NCBI GenBank assembly: GCA_025451845.1
Contig: JANWJS010000011.1
Location: 62,001 to 126,000, forward strand
Length of the DNA: 64,000 nucleotides
Direction: 5' to 3'
Source of the DNA: Steroidobacteraceae bacterium
Lineage (GTDB): Bacteria > Pseudomonadota > Gammaproteobacteria > Steroidobacterales > Steroidobacteraceae
Shown piece by piece: positions 44,459 through 53,740 of this stretch (positions are counted from its first letter, which is position 1; each line of letters opens with the position of its first letter). The notes beneath the pieces were generated by a model. The model was not told the DNA's origin and did not search any database. It was given only the letters and a program-made list of their open reading frames with translations. The position numbers were made by a program, and so were the translations under genes.

Positions 44459-44616
44459 CCAGCGCGGGCGCGAGCACAAAAGCGCCTGCAGCGATTTTGG
44501 ACGACGCGCAGCGTCGGCCCCACGGGGCGAGGCCCAGGACGGGCCGGGCAACAGCGCGGTATTTGCTCGCGACCTCCGCCACCCGTGGCGGCGGGGCACA
44601 TCCTTGTGCCTATGCT

Positions 44617-45039
44617 TCAGAGTTTGAACGTCGTGAGCAGGAGGCTCGACTCGCTGCTCAGGACGCCGGGCGTGCGGCTGATCTTGGCCAACACCCGATC
44701 GAAGGAGGTGAGGCTGTCGGTGCGCAGCTCCGCGACCAGGTCCCATCTGCCGTTCGTGCTGTGCAGGCCGGCCACGGCCGGCTCGCCGCGCAGCGCCTTG
44801 ACGACGGCGTCGACCTGATTACCCTCCACGGCGATCGTCATGAGAGCGCGGATGCTCTGCTCCTGAATATCGGGCTTCAGGCGTACGGTATAGCCCACGA
44901 TGGTGCCGTCGGCCTGCAGCCGCGCCATGCGGTTCTGCACCGTGCCGCGCGCCACTCCCAGCTTCTTGGCCAGGGAGGCCACGGATTCGCGTGCATCGCC
45001 GCGAAGCAGCGCGAGGAGCCGATGATCCAAGTCATCCAT
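44617..45039 (-). CDS. Lrp/AsnC-family transcriptional regulator
   Basis: 140 residues, slightly shorter than Lrp (about 160). The helix-turn-helix is VASLAKKLGVARGTVQNRMA, and the RAM ligand domain contains GRWDLVAELRTDSLTSFDRV. It is divergent from ornithine cyclodeaminase/arginase and probably senses an amino acid such as arginine or ornithine to control them. Confidence 0.9.
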   Translation of the reverse strand: MDDLDHRLLALLRGDARESVASLAKKLGVARGTVQNRMARLQADGTIVGYTVRLKPDIQEQSIRALMTIAVEGNQVDAVVKALRGEPAVAGLHSTNGRWDLVAELRTDSLTSFDRVLAKISRTPGVLSSESSLLLTTFKL

Positions 45040-45079
45040 CGTAGCGGTACCTGTTGCTCGCGATCAGGCGCTCCACTTT

Positions 45080-45110
45080 AGCAAATTGCTCAACCGATTT
45101 GGCGATTTGG
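45080..45110. promoter_or_regulatory. Candidate Lrp binding region
   Basis: The gap between the Lrp gene and the arginine-catabolism pair holds an 11-base palindrome AGCAA-A-TTGCT (45080-45090) followed by two copies of GATTTGG (45096-45102 and 45104-45110). This AT-rich patch is where an autoregulating Lrp protein would be expected to bind. Confidence 0.4.
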
Positions 45111-45236
45111 TCAATCATGCACAACTTTTGATCAGGTCTCTGCCTGTTCTTTAGCTGCGCCGACGGGGATCATCTTCATCACCTCTGAATGGCGGTACGC
45201 CTACCCGCTGCCAGCCATTTTCCCAGGAGAATGATC

Positions 45237-46316
45237 ATGGTTGACTTCATCGGCATCCGGCGCGTTCAGGAGCTTGTCGGAGACCTGGGGCCCGCGGCCT
45301 TCATCGCAGGTTTGGCGCGTGAGATCGAGGCGGACTATCGCCGTTGGGGCGAGTTCGACAAATCCCCGCGTCACGCCACGCATTCACCCGTCGGTGTGAT
45401 CGAGCTGATGCCGGCTTGTGACGGCCGTCAGTACGCGTTCAAGTACGTGAATGGCCACCCGAAGAACACTGCAAAGGGTCTGTTAACCGTAATGGCGTTC
45501 GGGATGTTGTCGGATGTAGAGACGGGCTACCCGCTGCTACTCTCGGAGATGACACTCACGACCGCGCTGCGCACCGCCGCGACTTCTGCGGTTGCCGCGC
45601 GTTGGATGGCGCGTTCCGACAGCCGTGTCATGGCTCTGATCGGCAATGGCTCGCAGGCCGAATTCCAGGCGATCGCCTTCCACGCGATGCAGGGGATCCG
45701 GGAACTGCGGCTGTACGATACCGATCCGGAGGCAACCGAGAAGCTCGAGGGCAATCTCGCCGGTCTCGCACTGGCGGGTCTGCGGGTGGTGCGCTGCCGC
45801 TCTACGGCGGAGGCCGTCCGCGGAGCGGACATCGTGACCACCGTCACCGCGGACAAGCGCAACGCCACCATTCTGACGCCCGACATGGTCGTGCCGGGCA
45901 TGTTCCTCAATGCGGTGGGCGGTGATTGCCCGGGGAAGACCGAGTTGCATGCCGACATCCTGTTGCGCCCTGATGCCCGGGTTGTCGTCGAATTCGAGCC
46001 CCAGTCGCGTATCGAGGGCGAGATTCAACAGCTGCCCGCCGAATTCCAGGTCACCGAGCTCACGGAGGTGGTCACTGCCTGCAAGCCGGGCCGTGGCAAT
46101 GACGCAGAGGTCACCATTTTCGATACGGTGGGATTCGCCCTGCAGGACTTCTCGGCACTGCGTTATCTGCATAGACTGCATCAGCAGCGCCGCGGCAGTC
46201 GTTCCAGCATCGATCTGATCCCTGATCTCGAGGATCCGAAGGATCTCTTTTCGCTTGTGGGTGGCGTTCCGCAGGCGCGGGCGCGTCCGGTCCCTATCGC
46301 GGAGCTGACGGCGTGA
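45237..46316 (+). CDS. Ornithine cyclodeaminase/mu-crystallin family protein
   Basis: 359 residues. The ATG at 45237 is preferred to that at 45231 because AGGAGA (45225-45230) is then correctly spaced. The NAD-binding fold is VMALIGNGSQAEFQAIAFH; substrate residues lie in YAFKYVNGHPKNTAKGL, with the family Lys. It would convert ornithine to proline plus ammonia; the arginase encoded immediately downstream (GTGA overlap) supplies ornithine. The C-terminus is about 20 residues longer than usual. Confidence 0.88.
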   Translation: MVDFIGIRRVQELVGDLGPAAFIAGLAREIEADYRRWGEFDKSPRHATHSPVGVIELMPACDGRQYAFKYVNGHPKNTAKGLLTVMAFGMLSDVETGYPLLLSEMTLTTALRTAATSAVAARWMARSDSRVMALIGNGSQAEFQAIAFHAMQGIRELRLYDTDPEATEKLEGNLAGLALAGLRVVRCRSTAEAVRGADIVTTVTADKRNATILTPDMVVPGMFLNAVGGDCPGKTELHADILLRPDARVVVEFEPQSRIEGEIQQLPAEFQVTELTEVVTACKPGRGNDAEVTIFDTVGFALQDFSALRYLHRLHQQRRGSRSSIDLIPDLEDPKDLFSLVGGVPQARARPVPIAELTA

Positions 46317-47305
46317 CGACCGAGCCTCGCAACACATCCCCTCGCACGGTGAGCCTGATAGGCGCGCCCACGGATGTCGGCGCCGCAGAGCGCGGTGCCT
46401 CCATGGGGCCTGAGGCGATGCGAGTGGCGGGGATTCAGCCGGCGCTCGAGCAGCGCGGACTGCAGGTGGCGGATCGCGGCAATCTCGCGGGACCCGCCAA
46501 TCCGCGCCAGCCGCCTGTCGCGGGCTATCGCAATCTGGAGGCGGTCCTCGAGTGGAATCGGCTGACGCATGCGGCGGTGTACGAAGAGCTGACCGCGGGG
46601 CGGCTGCCCGTTCTGCTCGGCGGCGACCACTCGCTCGGCATCGGCTCGATCAGCGCCGTGGCGCGGCATTGCCGCGAGACCGGCCGCAAGCTGCGCGTGC
46701 TGTGGCTGGATGCGCATGCGGATTTCAACACCGGGGAGCTCTCCCCGAGCGGCAATGTGCACGGCATGCCGCTCGCGTGCCTGTGCGGGTTCGGGCCGAA
46801 AGCCCTGGTCGAGCTCGGGGGCGACGTCCCGAGCCTTCACCCGCAGTGGATCCGACAGATCGGGGTGCGCAGCGTCGATGAGGGCGAGAAGCGCTTCCTG
46901 CATGAGTTGGCCGTCGATGTGTTCGACATGCGCTACATCGATGAGATCGGCATGCGCCAGACCATGGAGCAGGCACTCGCGGGTCTCGATCGCGACACGC
47001 ATCTGCACGTCAGCTTCGATGTCGATTTCCTCGATCCGGACATCGCGCCCGGAGTGGGCACACTCGTGCCGGGAGGGCCGACGTACCGCGAGGCGCAGCT
47101 CTGCATGGAGATGATCGCCGACACCCGCCTGGTGGGCTCGCTCGATGTGGTGGAGCTCAACCCGGCGCTCGATGTGCGCAATGAGACTGCGTTGCTGGCG
47201 GTGAGCCTGTTGGAGTCGCTCTTCGGCAAGAGCACCTTGGTGCGGCGGCAGCTGACCGCGCCGGCGCTCGATCTGGTGGGCAAGAAGCTCGCCACGATAG
47301 CCTGA
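46313..47305 (+). CDS. rocF: Arginase (ureohydrolase family)
   Basis: 330 residues starting at a GTG that overlaps the previous stop. Binuclear manganese motifs are all present: GGDHSLGIGS, LWLDAHADFNT and SFDVDFLDPDIAPGVG; VELNPALD is the closing motif. It hydrolyses arginine to urea and ornithine. Together with the adjacent ornithine cyclodeaminase this gives a two-step route from arginine to proline. The gene is divergent in control from the Lrp regulator. Confidence 0.95.
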   Translation: MTTEPRNTSPRTVSLIGAPTDVGAAERGASMGPEAMRVAGIQPALEQRGLQVADRGNLAGPANPRQPPVAGYRNLEAVLEWNRLTHAAVYEELTAGRLPVLLGGDHSLGIGSISAVARHCRETGRKLRVLWLDAHADFNTGELSPSGNVHGMPLACLCGFGPKALVELGGDVPSLHPQWIRQIGVRSVDEGEKRFLHELAVDVFDMRYIDEIGMRQTMEQALAGLDRDTHLHVSFDVDFLDPDIAPGVGTLVPGGPTYREAQLCMEMIADTRLVGSLDVVELNPALDVRNETALLAVSLLESLFGKSTLVRRQLTAPALDLVGKKLATIA

Positions 47306-47335
47306 CACTCCGCGGCTTGTCGGGCAGGGAGCCAT

Positions 47336-50122
47336 ATGCCATCTTGGGGCGTGGCCCACAACGACCCGAAGAGCCGCCGCACAGCCTTCACCGCCAGGGC
47401 GGATCCTCCGCTCGCCCCTTACGCTTCCAAGCGCGCGTTCACGCGAACACCCGAGCCGGGGCCGGCGGTCGTCGCCGGGCGCGATGGGCCTCTCCTTTTC
47501 GTCCTGCAGAAGCATGCAGCGCGGCGGTTGCACTACGACTTCCGGTTGGAGCTCGATGGCGTCCTCAAGTCATGGGCCGTACCCAAGGGACCTTCGCTCA
47601 ATCCACGCGACAAGCGCATGGCCGTTGCGGTGGAGGATCATCCATTCGAATACGCTTCTTTCGAGGGGGTCATACCGGCGAAGGAGTATGGCGCTGGGCG
47701 GGTGATCGTATGGGACTGCGGTGTCTATTCACCGGACGAAGGCCGCAAGTATTCCTTCGGCGACCGCGAGGAAGCGGAGCAAAGGGTCCGCACCGAGATC
47801 GAGCAGGGCAAGCTCAGCATTTTCCTGCGCGGCGAGAAGCTGAAGGGCTCCTTTGCGCTGGTGCGGACCAAGATTTCGGGACAGTGGCTGCTGATCAAAC
47901 ACAAAGATGCTTTTGCGAACGAGCAGGACGTGGCGCTGCAAGACCGCTCCGTCCTCTGCGACGTGTCGCTCGACGATCTTGCGGCGGGCGGGCCGCCGCC
48001 GCGGCTCGATGCGGCGCAGCTGGTGCCGAGCGGGCCGGCCGAAGCGATGCCCGAATCGCTGGCTCCCATGCTGGCCATGACGGGCGAGTCGGCACGCTCG
48101 GACCCCGACTGGCTCTTTGAGCCCAAGCTCGACGGCTACCGCGTCATTGCCTTCGTCGCGGGCGGCACGGTACGGCTGCAGTCCCGGCGCGGCATCGATC
48201 TCACGGCCCAGTTCCCGGAGATCGTGACCGAGCTGGCGGCGCTGGGCGGGGAGCAGATGATCCTCGACAGTGAGATCGTCGCGCTGGGGCCGGAGGGGCA
48301 GCCGTCGTTCAACGCACTGCAGAATCGGGCGCAGCGGCGCGGCGACAAGGATATCGCGGACGCGCAGCGGCAGACGCCAGCGGTCCTGGTGTGCTTCGAC
48401 CTGTTGCATTTCGCCGGCGTCAATCTACGGGGTGCTCCCTACGTCCAGCGTCGGCGCTACCTGTCGCAGGTCCTCCTACCGTCCGCTCACATTCAGCTCA
48501 TTCATGCCGGCAAGGACGCCGAAGCTTTGTATGCGGCGGCAATCGCGAGTGGCTACGAGGGTGTCGTCGCCAAGCGTCGCGACAGCCTCTATCAGCCGGG
48601 GCAGCGCGTTGCCGCCTGGCGCAAAGTGAAACCGGTCCGCTCGGGGGAATTCGTCATCGGAGGGTGTACGCAGGGAAAGGGTGCCCGAGCGTCTCTGGGG
48701 GCGCTGCTCCTCGGATATTGGGAGGATGGCTCGCTCAAATATGCCGGTCACGTGGGGTCGGGGCTGGATGATGCCGCCATCGCCGCGCTGACTCAGCGCA
48801 CGCGCGAGCTGAAAGCCAAGCGCTCACCCTTCGCACAGAAGCCGCCGATCCATAGGCCGACGACATGGCTCCAGCCGCGGCTGGTCGCGGAGGTCAACTT
48901 CATCGATTGGACGCCGGCCGGGCTGCTGCGCGCACCGGTGTTTGCGCGGCTGCGGGAGGATGTGCCCCCGCAGTCGGTCGGCAGACCCGACGATACGAGA
49001 CCCTCCGCCAGCGCATTGCCGCAAGCAGCCGCCGGCGCATCGCCGCGAGCAGCTGCCGCCGGCATCGATGATGTGTTGCAGCAGCTCGCCGGAGCGGGAG
49101 CGCGCCTCGATCTGACCGTGGAGGGCGCGCGGCTGCGGCTGACCAATCTCGACAAGGTGTACTGGCCCGCGGTATCCGCTGCGCAGCCGGCAATCACCAA
49201 GCGCGACTTCATCCGCTATCTGGCGGCGGTATCGCCTCATATGTTGCCGCACCTCAGGGACCGGCCGCTCACCATGATCCGCATGCCGGAAGGGATTGGC
49301 GGCGAGCGCTTCTATCAGAAACACTGGGATCACGAGTTGCCGGAATACGTCGACACCATCGCGATGTTCACCGGTCATCGGGGCGAGAGCGATCGCTATG
49401 TTCTCGCCAACAACCTGGCGACGCTTCTCTGGCTCGGCCAGAACGGCACCCTCGAGTTTCACGTCATGCACTCCCGCGCCAATCCGGAGGGGGCCGAGGG
49501 CCTGGGCAGCGACTACGCCAGCTCACGCGAAGCCCTCGAGAGCTCTGCTCTCAACTACCCCGACTTCCTGGTCTTCGACATCGATCCTTATATCTACTCC
49601 GGCAAGGAGGCGAAGGGCGCGGAGCCGGAGCTCAACGACAAGGGCTTCGCGACGGGCAAGAAGGTTGCTTTCTGGCTGCGTGCGCTGCTGCAGGAGATGG
49701 GGTTGCGGGCGATCGTCAAGACCTCGGGCAAGACCGGCCTGCACGTGTTCGTCCCCATCGATCGGACCGTGACATTCGAGACCGTGAGAGAAATCTGTGA
49801 GAGGGTGGGCCGGCACGTCGTCAAAGATCACCCGAAGGAGGTCACGGTGGAGTGGGCAGTCGAGAAGCGCACCGGTAAAATCTTCATTGACTACAACATG
49901 AACGTGCGCGGCAAGACCCTCGCTGCCGCCTACTCCCCCCGTGGCAGCCCCGGCGCCCCGATCTCCATGCCCCTGACGTGGGACGAGCTCGAAAGAGCGC
50001 GTGCGGAGGACTTTACGCCGACAAGCGTGATCACCCGCTTGGAAAAGACCGGTGATCGGTGGCATGATTGGCGTTCGACCCAGCAGAATCTGGCACGAAT
50101 TTTGGGGAATTCCACTCGGTAA
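47336..50122 (+). CDS. ligD: Multifunctional ATP-dependent DNA ligase D (end joining)
   Basis: 928 residues in the order phosphoesterase / ligase / polymerase, as in Pseudomonas. The phosphoesterase part (about 40-200) has HAARRLHYDFRLELDG and VAVEDHPFEYASFEGVIP. The ligase core has EPKLDGYR with adenylated Lys264, ILDSEIVAL, EGVVAKRRDSLYQPG and WRKVKPVRSGEF. The primase-polymerase part (about 600-928) has LDKVYWP, FLVFDIDPYIY and KTSGKTGLHVFVPI. It repairs double-strand breaks with Ku, whose gene follows 26 bases downstream. An Ala-rich linker (about 550-580) separates ligase and polymerase. Confidence 0.96.
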   Translation: MPSWGVAHNDPKSRRTAFTARADPPLAPYASKRAFTRTPEPGPAVVAGRDGPLLFVLQKHAARRLHYDFRLELDGVLKSWAVPKGPSLNPRDKRMAVAVEDHPFEYASFEGVIPAKEYGAGRVIVWDCGVYSPDEGRKYSFGDREEAEQRVRTEIEQGKLSIFLRGEKLKGSFALVRTKISGQWLLIKHKDAFANEQDVALQDRSVLCDVSLDDLAAGGPPPRLDAAQLVPSGPAEAMPESLAPMLAMTGESARSDPDWLFEPKLDGYRVIAFVAGGTVRLQSRRGIDLTAQFPEIVTELAALGGEQMILDSEIVALGPEGQPSFNALQNRAQRRGDKDIADAQRQTPAVLVCFDLLHFAGVNLRGAPYVQRRRYLSQVLLPSAHIQLIHAGKDAEALYAAAIASGYEGVVAKRRDSLYQPGQRVAAWRKVKPVRSGEFVIGGCTQGKGARASLGALLLGYWEDGSLKYAGHVGSGLDDAAIAALTQRTRELKAKRSPFAQKPPIHRPTTWLQPRLVAEVNFIDWTPAGLLRAPVFARLREDVPPQSVGRPDDTRPSASALPQAAAGASPRAAAAGIDDVLQQLAGAGARLDLTVEGARLRLTNLDKVYWPAVSAAQPAITKRDFIRYLAAVSPHMLPHLRDRPLTMIRMPEGIGGERFYQKHWDHELPEYVDTIAMFTGHRGESDRYVLANNLATLLWLGQNGTLEFHVMHSRANPEGAEGLGSDYASSREALESSALNYPDFLVFDIDPYIYSGKEAKGAEPELNDKGFATGKKVAFWLRALLQEMGLRAIVKTSGKTGLHVFVPIDRTVTFETVREICERVGRHVVKDHPKEVTVEWAVEKRTGKIFIDYNMNVRGKTLAAAYSPRGSPGAPISMPLTWDELERARAEDFTPTSVITRLEKTGDRWHDWRSTQQNLARILGNSTR
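49013..49063 (+). repeat. Imperfect tandem duplication in the LigD linker
   Basis: Two near-copies of a 24-27-base unit starting GCATTGCCGCAAGC and GCATCGCCGCGAGC encode the Ala/Pro-rich linker between ligase and polymerase domains (ALPQAAAGASPRAAAAG). A length-variable linker is expected here; no function beyond spacing is implied. Confidence 0.6.
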
Positions 50123-50148
50123 ACGGGGCTTCGGCTCCGGAGGCAATC

Positions 50149-51024
50149 ATGGCCGCACGGTCGATTGGGTCGCTGACCATCTCGTTCGGGCTCGTCGCGA
50201 TACCCGTCAAGCTCTACAGCGCGACGCAGTCGGGGAACGCCATTTCCTTCAACCTGCTGCACAAAGGCTGCGGCTCGCGCCTGAGGCAGCAGTATGTCTG
50301 TCTCAAGGACGGCTCCATCGTGGAGCGGGACGACATGGTGAAGGGCTATGAGTTCGCCAAGGACCAGTACGTCACCTTTGAGCCGGCGGAGATCAAGGCC
50401 ATGGAAGAGGCCGGCACCCACGCTATCGACATCTCGGAGTTCGTCCCCATCGAGTCGGTCGATCCGGTCTACTTCGACAAGACTTACTACCTCGCCCCCG
50501 ACAAGGGCGGCGCGAAGCCCTATGCGCTCCTCACGGAGGCGCTCAAGCAGGCGAAGCGTTGCGCGATCGGCCATTGGGCGGCGCGCGGCAAATCCTACAT
50601 TGTCATGCTGCGGCCGGTGGGTGACAGGCTGACCATGCAACAGCTGCACTTCGCGGCAGACGTCCGGCCGGCGAGCGAGATCGAGATTCCGCAGCAGGAT
50701 GTGAAGCCCGCGGAGCTCAACCTCGCACAGCAGCTCATCAATCAACAAACGGCCGAGAAGTTCGAGCCGACGGCATACACCGACGACCTGCGGGCGCGCA
50801 TCCAGGCGGCGATCGAGAAGAAAGTCGAAGGCCACCAGATCTCCGTAGCCGATTTCCCCGCCGAAGGCGGCGGCAAGGTCATCGATCTCATGGAGGCGCT
50901 GCGTGCCAGCCTGGAAAAAGCGGATGCCGCGCGCGCGTCGACCGCGCGGTTGGGTCCACGCCGGGAGCCCAAGCGCGCCGAGCCGCAGCCCGCGAAACCC
51001 GCACGCAAGGCGGGCAAGCGCTAG
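50149..51024 (+). CDS. ku: Ku protein (bacterial NHEJ)
   Basis: 291 residues; ATG at 50149 follows CCGGAGG by 5 bases. The Ku core begins ARSIGSLTISFGLVAIPVKL and has YVCLKDGSIVERDDMVKGYE, FVPIESVDPVYFDKTYYLAP and KKVEGHQISV. It forms a ring-shaped dimer on DNA ends and recruits LigD. The C-terminus (from about residue 265) is basic, PRREPKRAEPQPAKPARKAG, like the extended tails that aid DNA binding. Confidence 0.96.
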   Translation: MAARSIGSLTISFGLVAIPVKLYSATQSGNAISFNLLHKGCGSRLRQQYVCLKDGSIVERDDMVKGYEFAKDQYVTFEPAEIKAMEEAGTHAIDISEFVPIESVDPVYFDKTYYLAPDKGGAKPYALLTEALKQAKRCAIGHWAARGKSYIVMLRPVGDRLTMQQLHFAADVRPASEIEIPQQDVKPAELNLAQQLINQQTAEKFEPTAYTDDLRARIQAAIEKKVEGHQISVADFPAEGGGKVIDLMEALRASLEKADAARASTARLGPRREPKRAEPQPAKPARKAGKR

Positions 51025-51044
51025 CGTTCCCGAGACGCTTATAC

Positions 51045-51980
51045 TTGCAGGAGCAGGTCGCGGCAGAGGGGTATTCGGTGCATCGCTATAGCATGCGGGA
51101 CGTGGAACGCCTCCTGCAGCTGCCGCGCAGCACGCTGCAGAGCCTGGTGAGGCTCGGCTTCGTCCGTCCCGCCCGTGGCCCGCGGCGCCAGTATCTCTTC
51201 TCCTTTCAGGACCTCATCATCCTGCGCGCGGCGCGCGCGCTCATGCAGGCCAGCATTTCCCACAGGAGGATCCGCCGCTCGCTCGGGCAGTTGCGCGAGC
51301 GCCTGCCGGAGGCGGTGCCGCTCTCGGGCCTGGCCATCTGCGCGGTCGGCGACCGGGTCGTGGTGCGAGAGGGGGCGAATCACTGGCAGGCGGACGACGG
51401 GCAGTACCTGCTCGGATTCGAGGTCAGCGTGCAGAACGGAGTCCTGCAGATGATTGAGCACAAGCAGGCGCGTGCCAATGCTTCGGCACGGGGCGGCGCG
51501 GCCGCCGGAGCAACCGCAGAGGCGGGCTCCATAGGGCGCGGCGGTGCGGCCGACCGGTCTCTCAGCTCCGACGATTGGTTCGCCGAGGGGCTGGATCTCG
51601 AGAGTAGCGACCCCGCTGCGGCGCTAGCCGCATACGCACGCGCAGCGGAGAGCGACCCCGATAACTCGGCGGCGTGGATCAACTGGGGCAGGCTCCTGCA
51701 CGAGAGTGGGGATGCGCGTGCGGCAGAGAAAGTGTATCGGCGGGCACTCGAGCATTGTGCGGCCGATTCCCTGCTGCTCTTCAACCTGGGCGTCGCGCTC
51801 GAGGATCTGGGCGAGAAGGAGGCGGCCCTCGGGGCCTATCACGCCGCGGTCTCGGAGGATCCCAACTTCGCCGACTGCCACTACAACCTCGCGCGGCTTT
51901 ACGAGTCGGCAGGCAAGACGCAGCATGCGATCCGGCATCTCGGACAGTACCGGCGTCTCGTGAGCCGGCACGACCACTGA
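51045..51980 (+). CDS. MerR-like helix-turn-helix protein fused to tetratricopeptide repeats
   Basis: 311 residues from TTG at 51045; a GTG at 51078 is an alternative. Residues about 12-75 form a MerR-type DNA-binding domain (YSMRDVERLLQLPRSTLQSL and then RRQYLFSFQDLIILRAARAL). After an Ala/Gly linker, residues about 170-305 are TPR units (AAWINWGRLLHESGDARAAE, LLLFNLGVALEDLGEKEAAL, CHYNLARLYESAGKTQHAIR). It lies 20 bases after ku and before a DUF72 gene, an arrangement that suggests a regulator or scaffold of the repair operon. No effector-binding domain is present. Confidence 0.8.
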   Translation: MQEQVAAEGYSVHRYSMRDVERLLQLPRSTLQSLVRLGFVRPARGPRRQYLFSFQDLIILRAARALMQASISHRRIRRSLGQLRERLPEAVPLSGLAICAVGDRVVVREGANHWQADDGQYLLGFEVSVQNGVLQMIEHKQARANASARGGAAAGATAEAGSIGRGGAADRSLSSDDWFAEGLDLESSDPAAALAAYARAAESDPDNSAAWINWGRLLHESGDARAAEKVYRRALEHCAADSLLLFNLGVALEDLGEKEAALGAYHAAVSEDPNFADCHYNLARLYESAGKTQHAIRHLGQYRRLVSRHDH

Positions 51981-51997
51981 GTCTCGCGGCGGGCGCA

Positions 51998-52720
51998 ATG
52001 GCCATCTGGGTCGGAACGTCCGGATACAACTACCCCGAATGGCGGGGCAGCTTCTACCCGGAGAAGTTCGCGACGACGAAGATGCTGCCGTACTACGCGG
52101 AGCGGCTCGCGACCGTCGAGATCAACTACACGTTCTATCGAACCCCCAAGCCTGACATCCTCGCCGGCTGGAGCCGTCAGGTCCCGCCGGGGTTCAGATT
52201 CACTCTGAAGGCGCCGAAGCGCATCACGCATGATGCACGTCTGCGCGACTGCGCGCAGTCCCTGAAGTACTTCCTCGACACCGCGGCCACCCTCGGGCCG
52301 AAACTCGGAATGCTGCTCTTTCAGCTGCCGCCCTTCTTCAAAAAAGACCTGGCGGTGCTCGATGCCTTTCTCGAGGGCTTCCCGCCGCAGACTCGCGCCG
52401 CATTCGAGTTCCGGCATTTCTCCTGGCTGAGCGCGGAGGTGTTCGAGCGCCTGAAAGCCCGGAATCTGACGCTGTGCATCGCCGACAACGAGAACTCGTC
52501 CACACCGCTCGAGATGACGGCCGATTACGGCTACTTCAGGCTGCGCGACGAAGGCTACACACCGGAGGACATCGCGCAGTGGGCGCGGACGATCCGCGAG
52601 AAAGCATCACGCTGCAGCGAGGTATTCGTCTATTTCAAGCATGAGGAAGCCGGTACGGGTCCGCGGTTCGCGCGCCTGCTGTTGGATGCGCTCGGAATAT
52701 CCGGAAGCACCGGTGGATGA
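51998..52720 (+). CDS. DUF72 (YecE-like) protein
   Basis: 240 residues with the family start WVGTSGYNYPEWRGSFYPE and the conserved EINYTFYRTP, FTLKAPKRITHD and FEFRHFSW segments, a TIM-barrel-like fold of unknown activity. Members are often found near NHEJ or DNA-repair genes. ATG is 17 bases after the TPR gene, so it belongs to the LigD/Ku series. Confidence 0.88.
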   Translation: MAIWVGTSGYNYPEWRGSFYPEKFATTKMLPYYAERLATVEINYTFYRTPKPDILAGWSRQVPPGFRFTLKAPKRITHDARLRDCAQSLKYFLDTAATLGPKLGMLLFQLPPFFKKDLAVLDAFLEGFPPQTRAAFEFRHFSWLSAEVFERLKARNLTLCIADNENSSTPLEMTADYGYFRLRDEGYTPEDIAQWARTIREKASRCSEVFVYFKHEEAGTGPRFARLLLDALGISGSTGG

Positions 52721-52822
52721 CGGTGTCCCGGTGGTCAACGGGCGGCTTGCGGCTGACGGATGGAGTGGTCCAAGCCGAACGGCGCGGCCGTCTTGCCGTA
52801 CGAGCTCCCGGTCCGATTGCGT

Positions 52823-53593
52823 CTATTGCATCTGGACCCGCAGAATCTTCCAAGACCTCTGCCAACTGGAGCTCACCATCCGGTCCGTAAAAACGATGCC
52901 GTAGCGCATCAACCACGCCTCCTCGGACCGGGTGGTCACGACTCCATTGGTATTCAAAGCCTCGCAGTGGAGTTTCTGCGCATTTCCGAGGAGCGCGGGA
53001 TTGAGCTCGGCGGCGGGGAAGACACTGCCGAACTCGCAGTTCAGGGCGCCGGACTGGAAGTTCATAATCTGTTGTGAAAGGCCCTCCTCAAAGCGGAAGT
53101 GAATGTCACCGCTGCCGGGGCCGCTCGCCGGCCACGCAGTAACCGGCTCGAGTGAATGGGTTGCGAATATCTGGTTGGAGTTCAGTGCGTTCAGCTGGAC
53201 CTGTTGCGTGCGAAGGTAGAGCAAGCCTCTGTATGTCAGGGAGTAGTCTTCCTGGAACGGCACTCCATTATTGTTCAGAACGTCCAGTATCTGGACGTAG
53301 GGTCCACCGGCGGCGGTGTAGGTCGTGGTATTGACGAAGTGGTTGATCTGATTGTCCGACGTGCGCGAAACGGTCAAGGAAAGGGTCAATTTCATCTGAT
53401 GAAAGCCCATCGGCGAGGAATCCGCCGCTCCTAGGGTCGCCGCGACCTGCTGCGGAACGTCCGTTACGGCGAAATGCGACTGCATGTAGTCGCTCTTGTT
53501 GGCCTCGATCTGCCTCACCGCCTCCGGCATGCACCCGGAGAGCGTCACAGCGGTGATGATCATCAGCGTCGTGCACGCCCGGCTCATCGTCAT
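52823..53593 (-). CDS. Predicted lipoprotein of unknown function
   Basis: 256 residues. ATG at 53593 is preferred over a TTG at 53608 because GGGAGAA is then correctly placed. The signal MTMSRACTTLMIITAVTLSG ends at lipobox Cys21; the next residue is Met. The mature part has no family I recognise; it is polar with several strand-like stretches (MKLTLSLTVSRTSDNQINHF, LYLRTQQVQLNALNSNQIF). It stands alone between DUF72 (convergent) and wrbA; its lower GC third codon usage by eye differs from its neighbours, so transfer is possible. Confidence 0.7.
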   Translation of the reverse strand: MTMSRACTTLMIITAVTLSGCMPEAVRQIEANKSDYMQSHFAVTDVPQQVAATLGAADSSPMGFHQMKLTLSLTVSRTSDNQINHFVNTTTYTAAGGPYVQILDVLNNNGVPFQEDYSLTYRGLLYLRTQQVQLNALNSNQIFATHSLEPVTAWPASGPGSGDIHFRFEEGLSQQIMNFQSGALNCEFGSVFPAAELNPALLGNAQKLHCEALNTNGVVTTRSEEAWLMRYGIVFTDRMVSSSWQRSWKILRVQMQ

Positions 53594-53740
53594 GCTGATT
53601 TCTCCCAATCCTTACCATGTTGTAAACGCGCGAAGTGTGCGGTCGTCAACTACCAACGGCCGTGCTCCGCCTCACACTGACGGCGTGAAGCAATCCGCTG
53701 ATTGAGACGGCGGTCACAGTTGGCAATGAACTTCTGTTGC

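Noticed and set aside
44557-44600. CCGCCAC/GTGGCGG palindrome as a terminator or REP element
   Set aside because: The loop is only two bases and no second copy or T-run was found.
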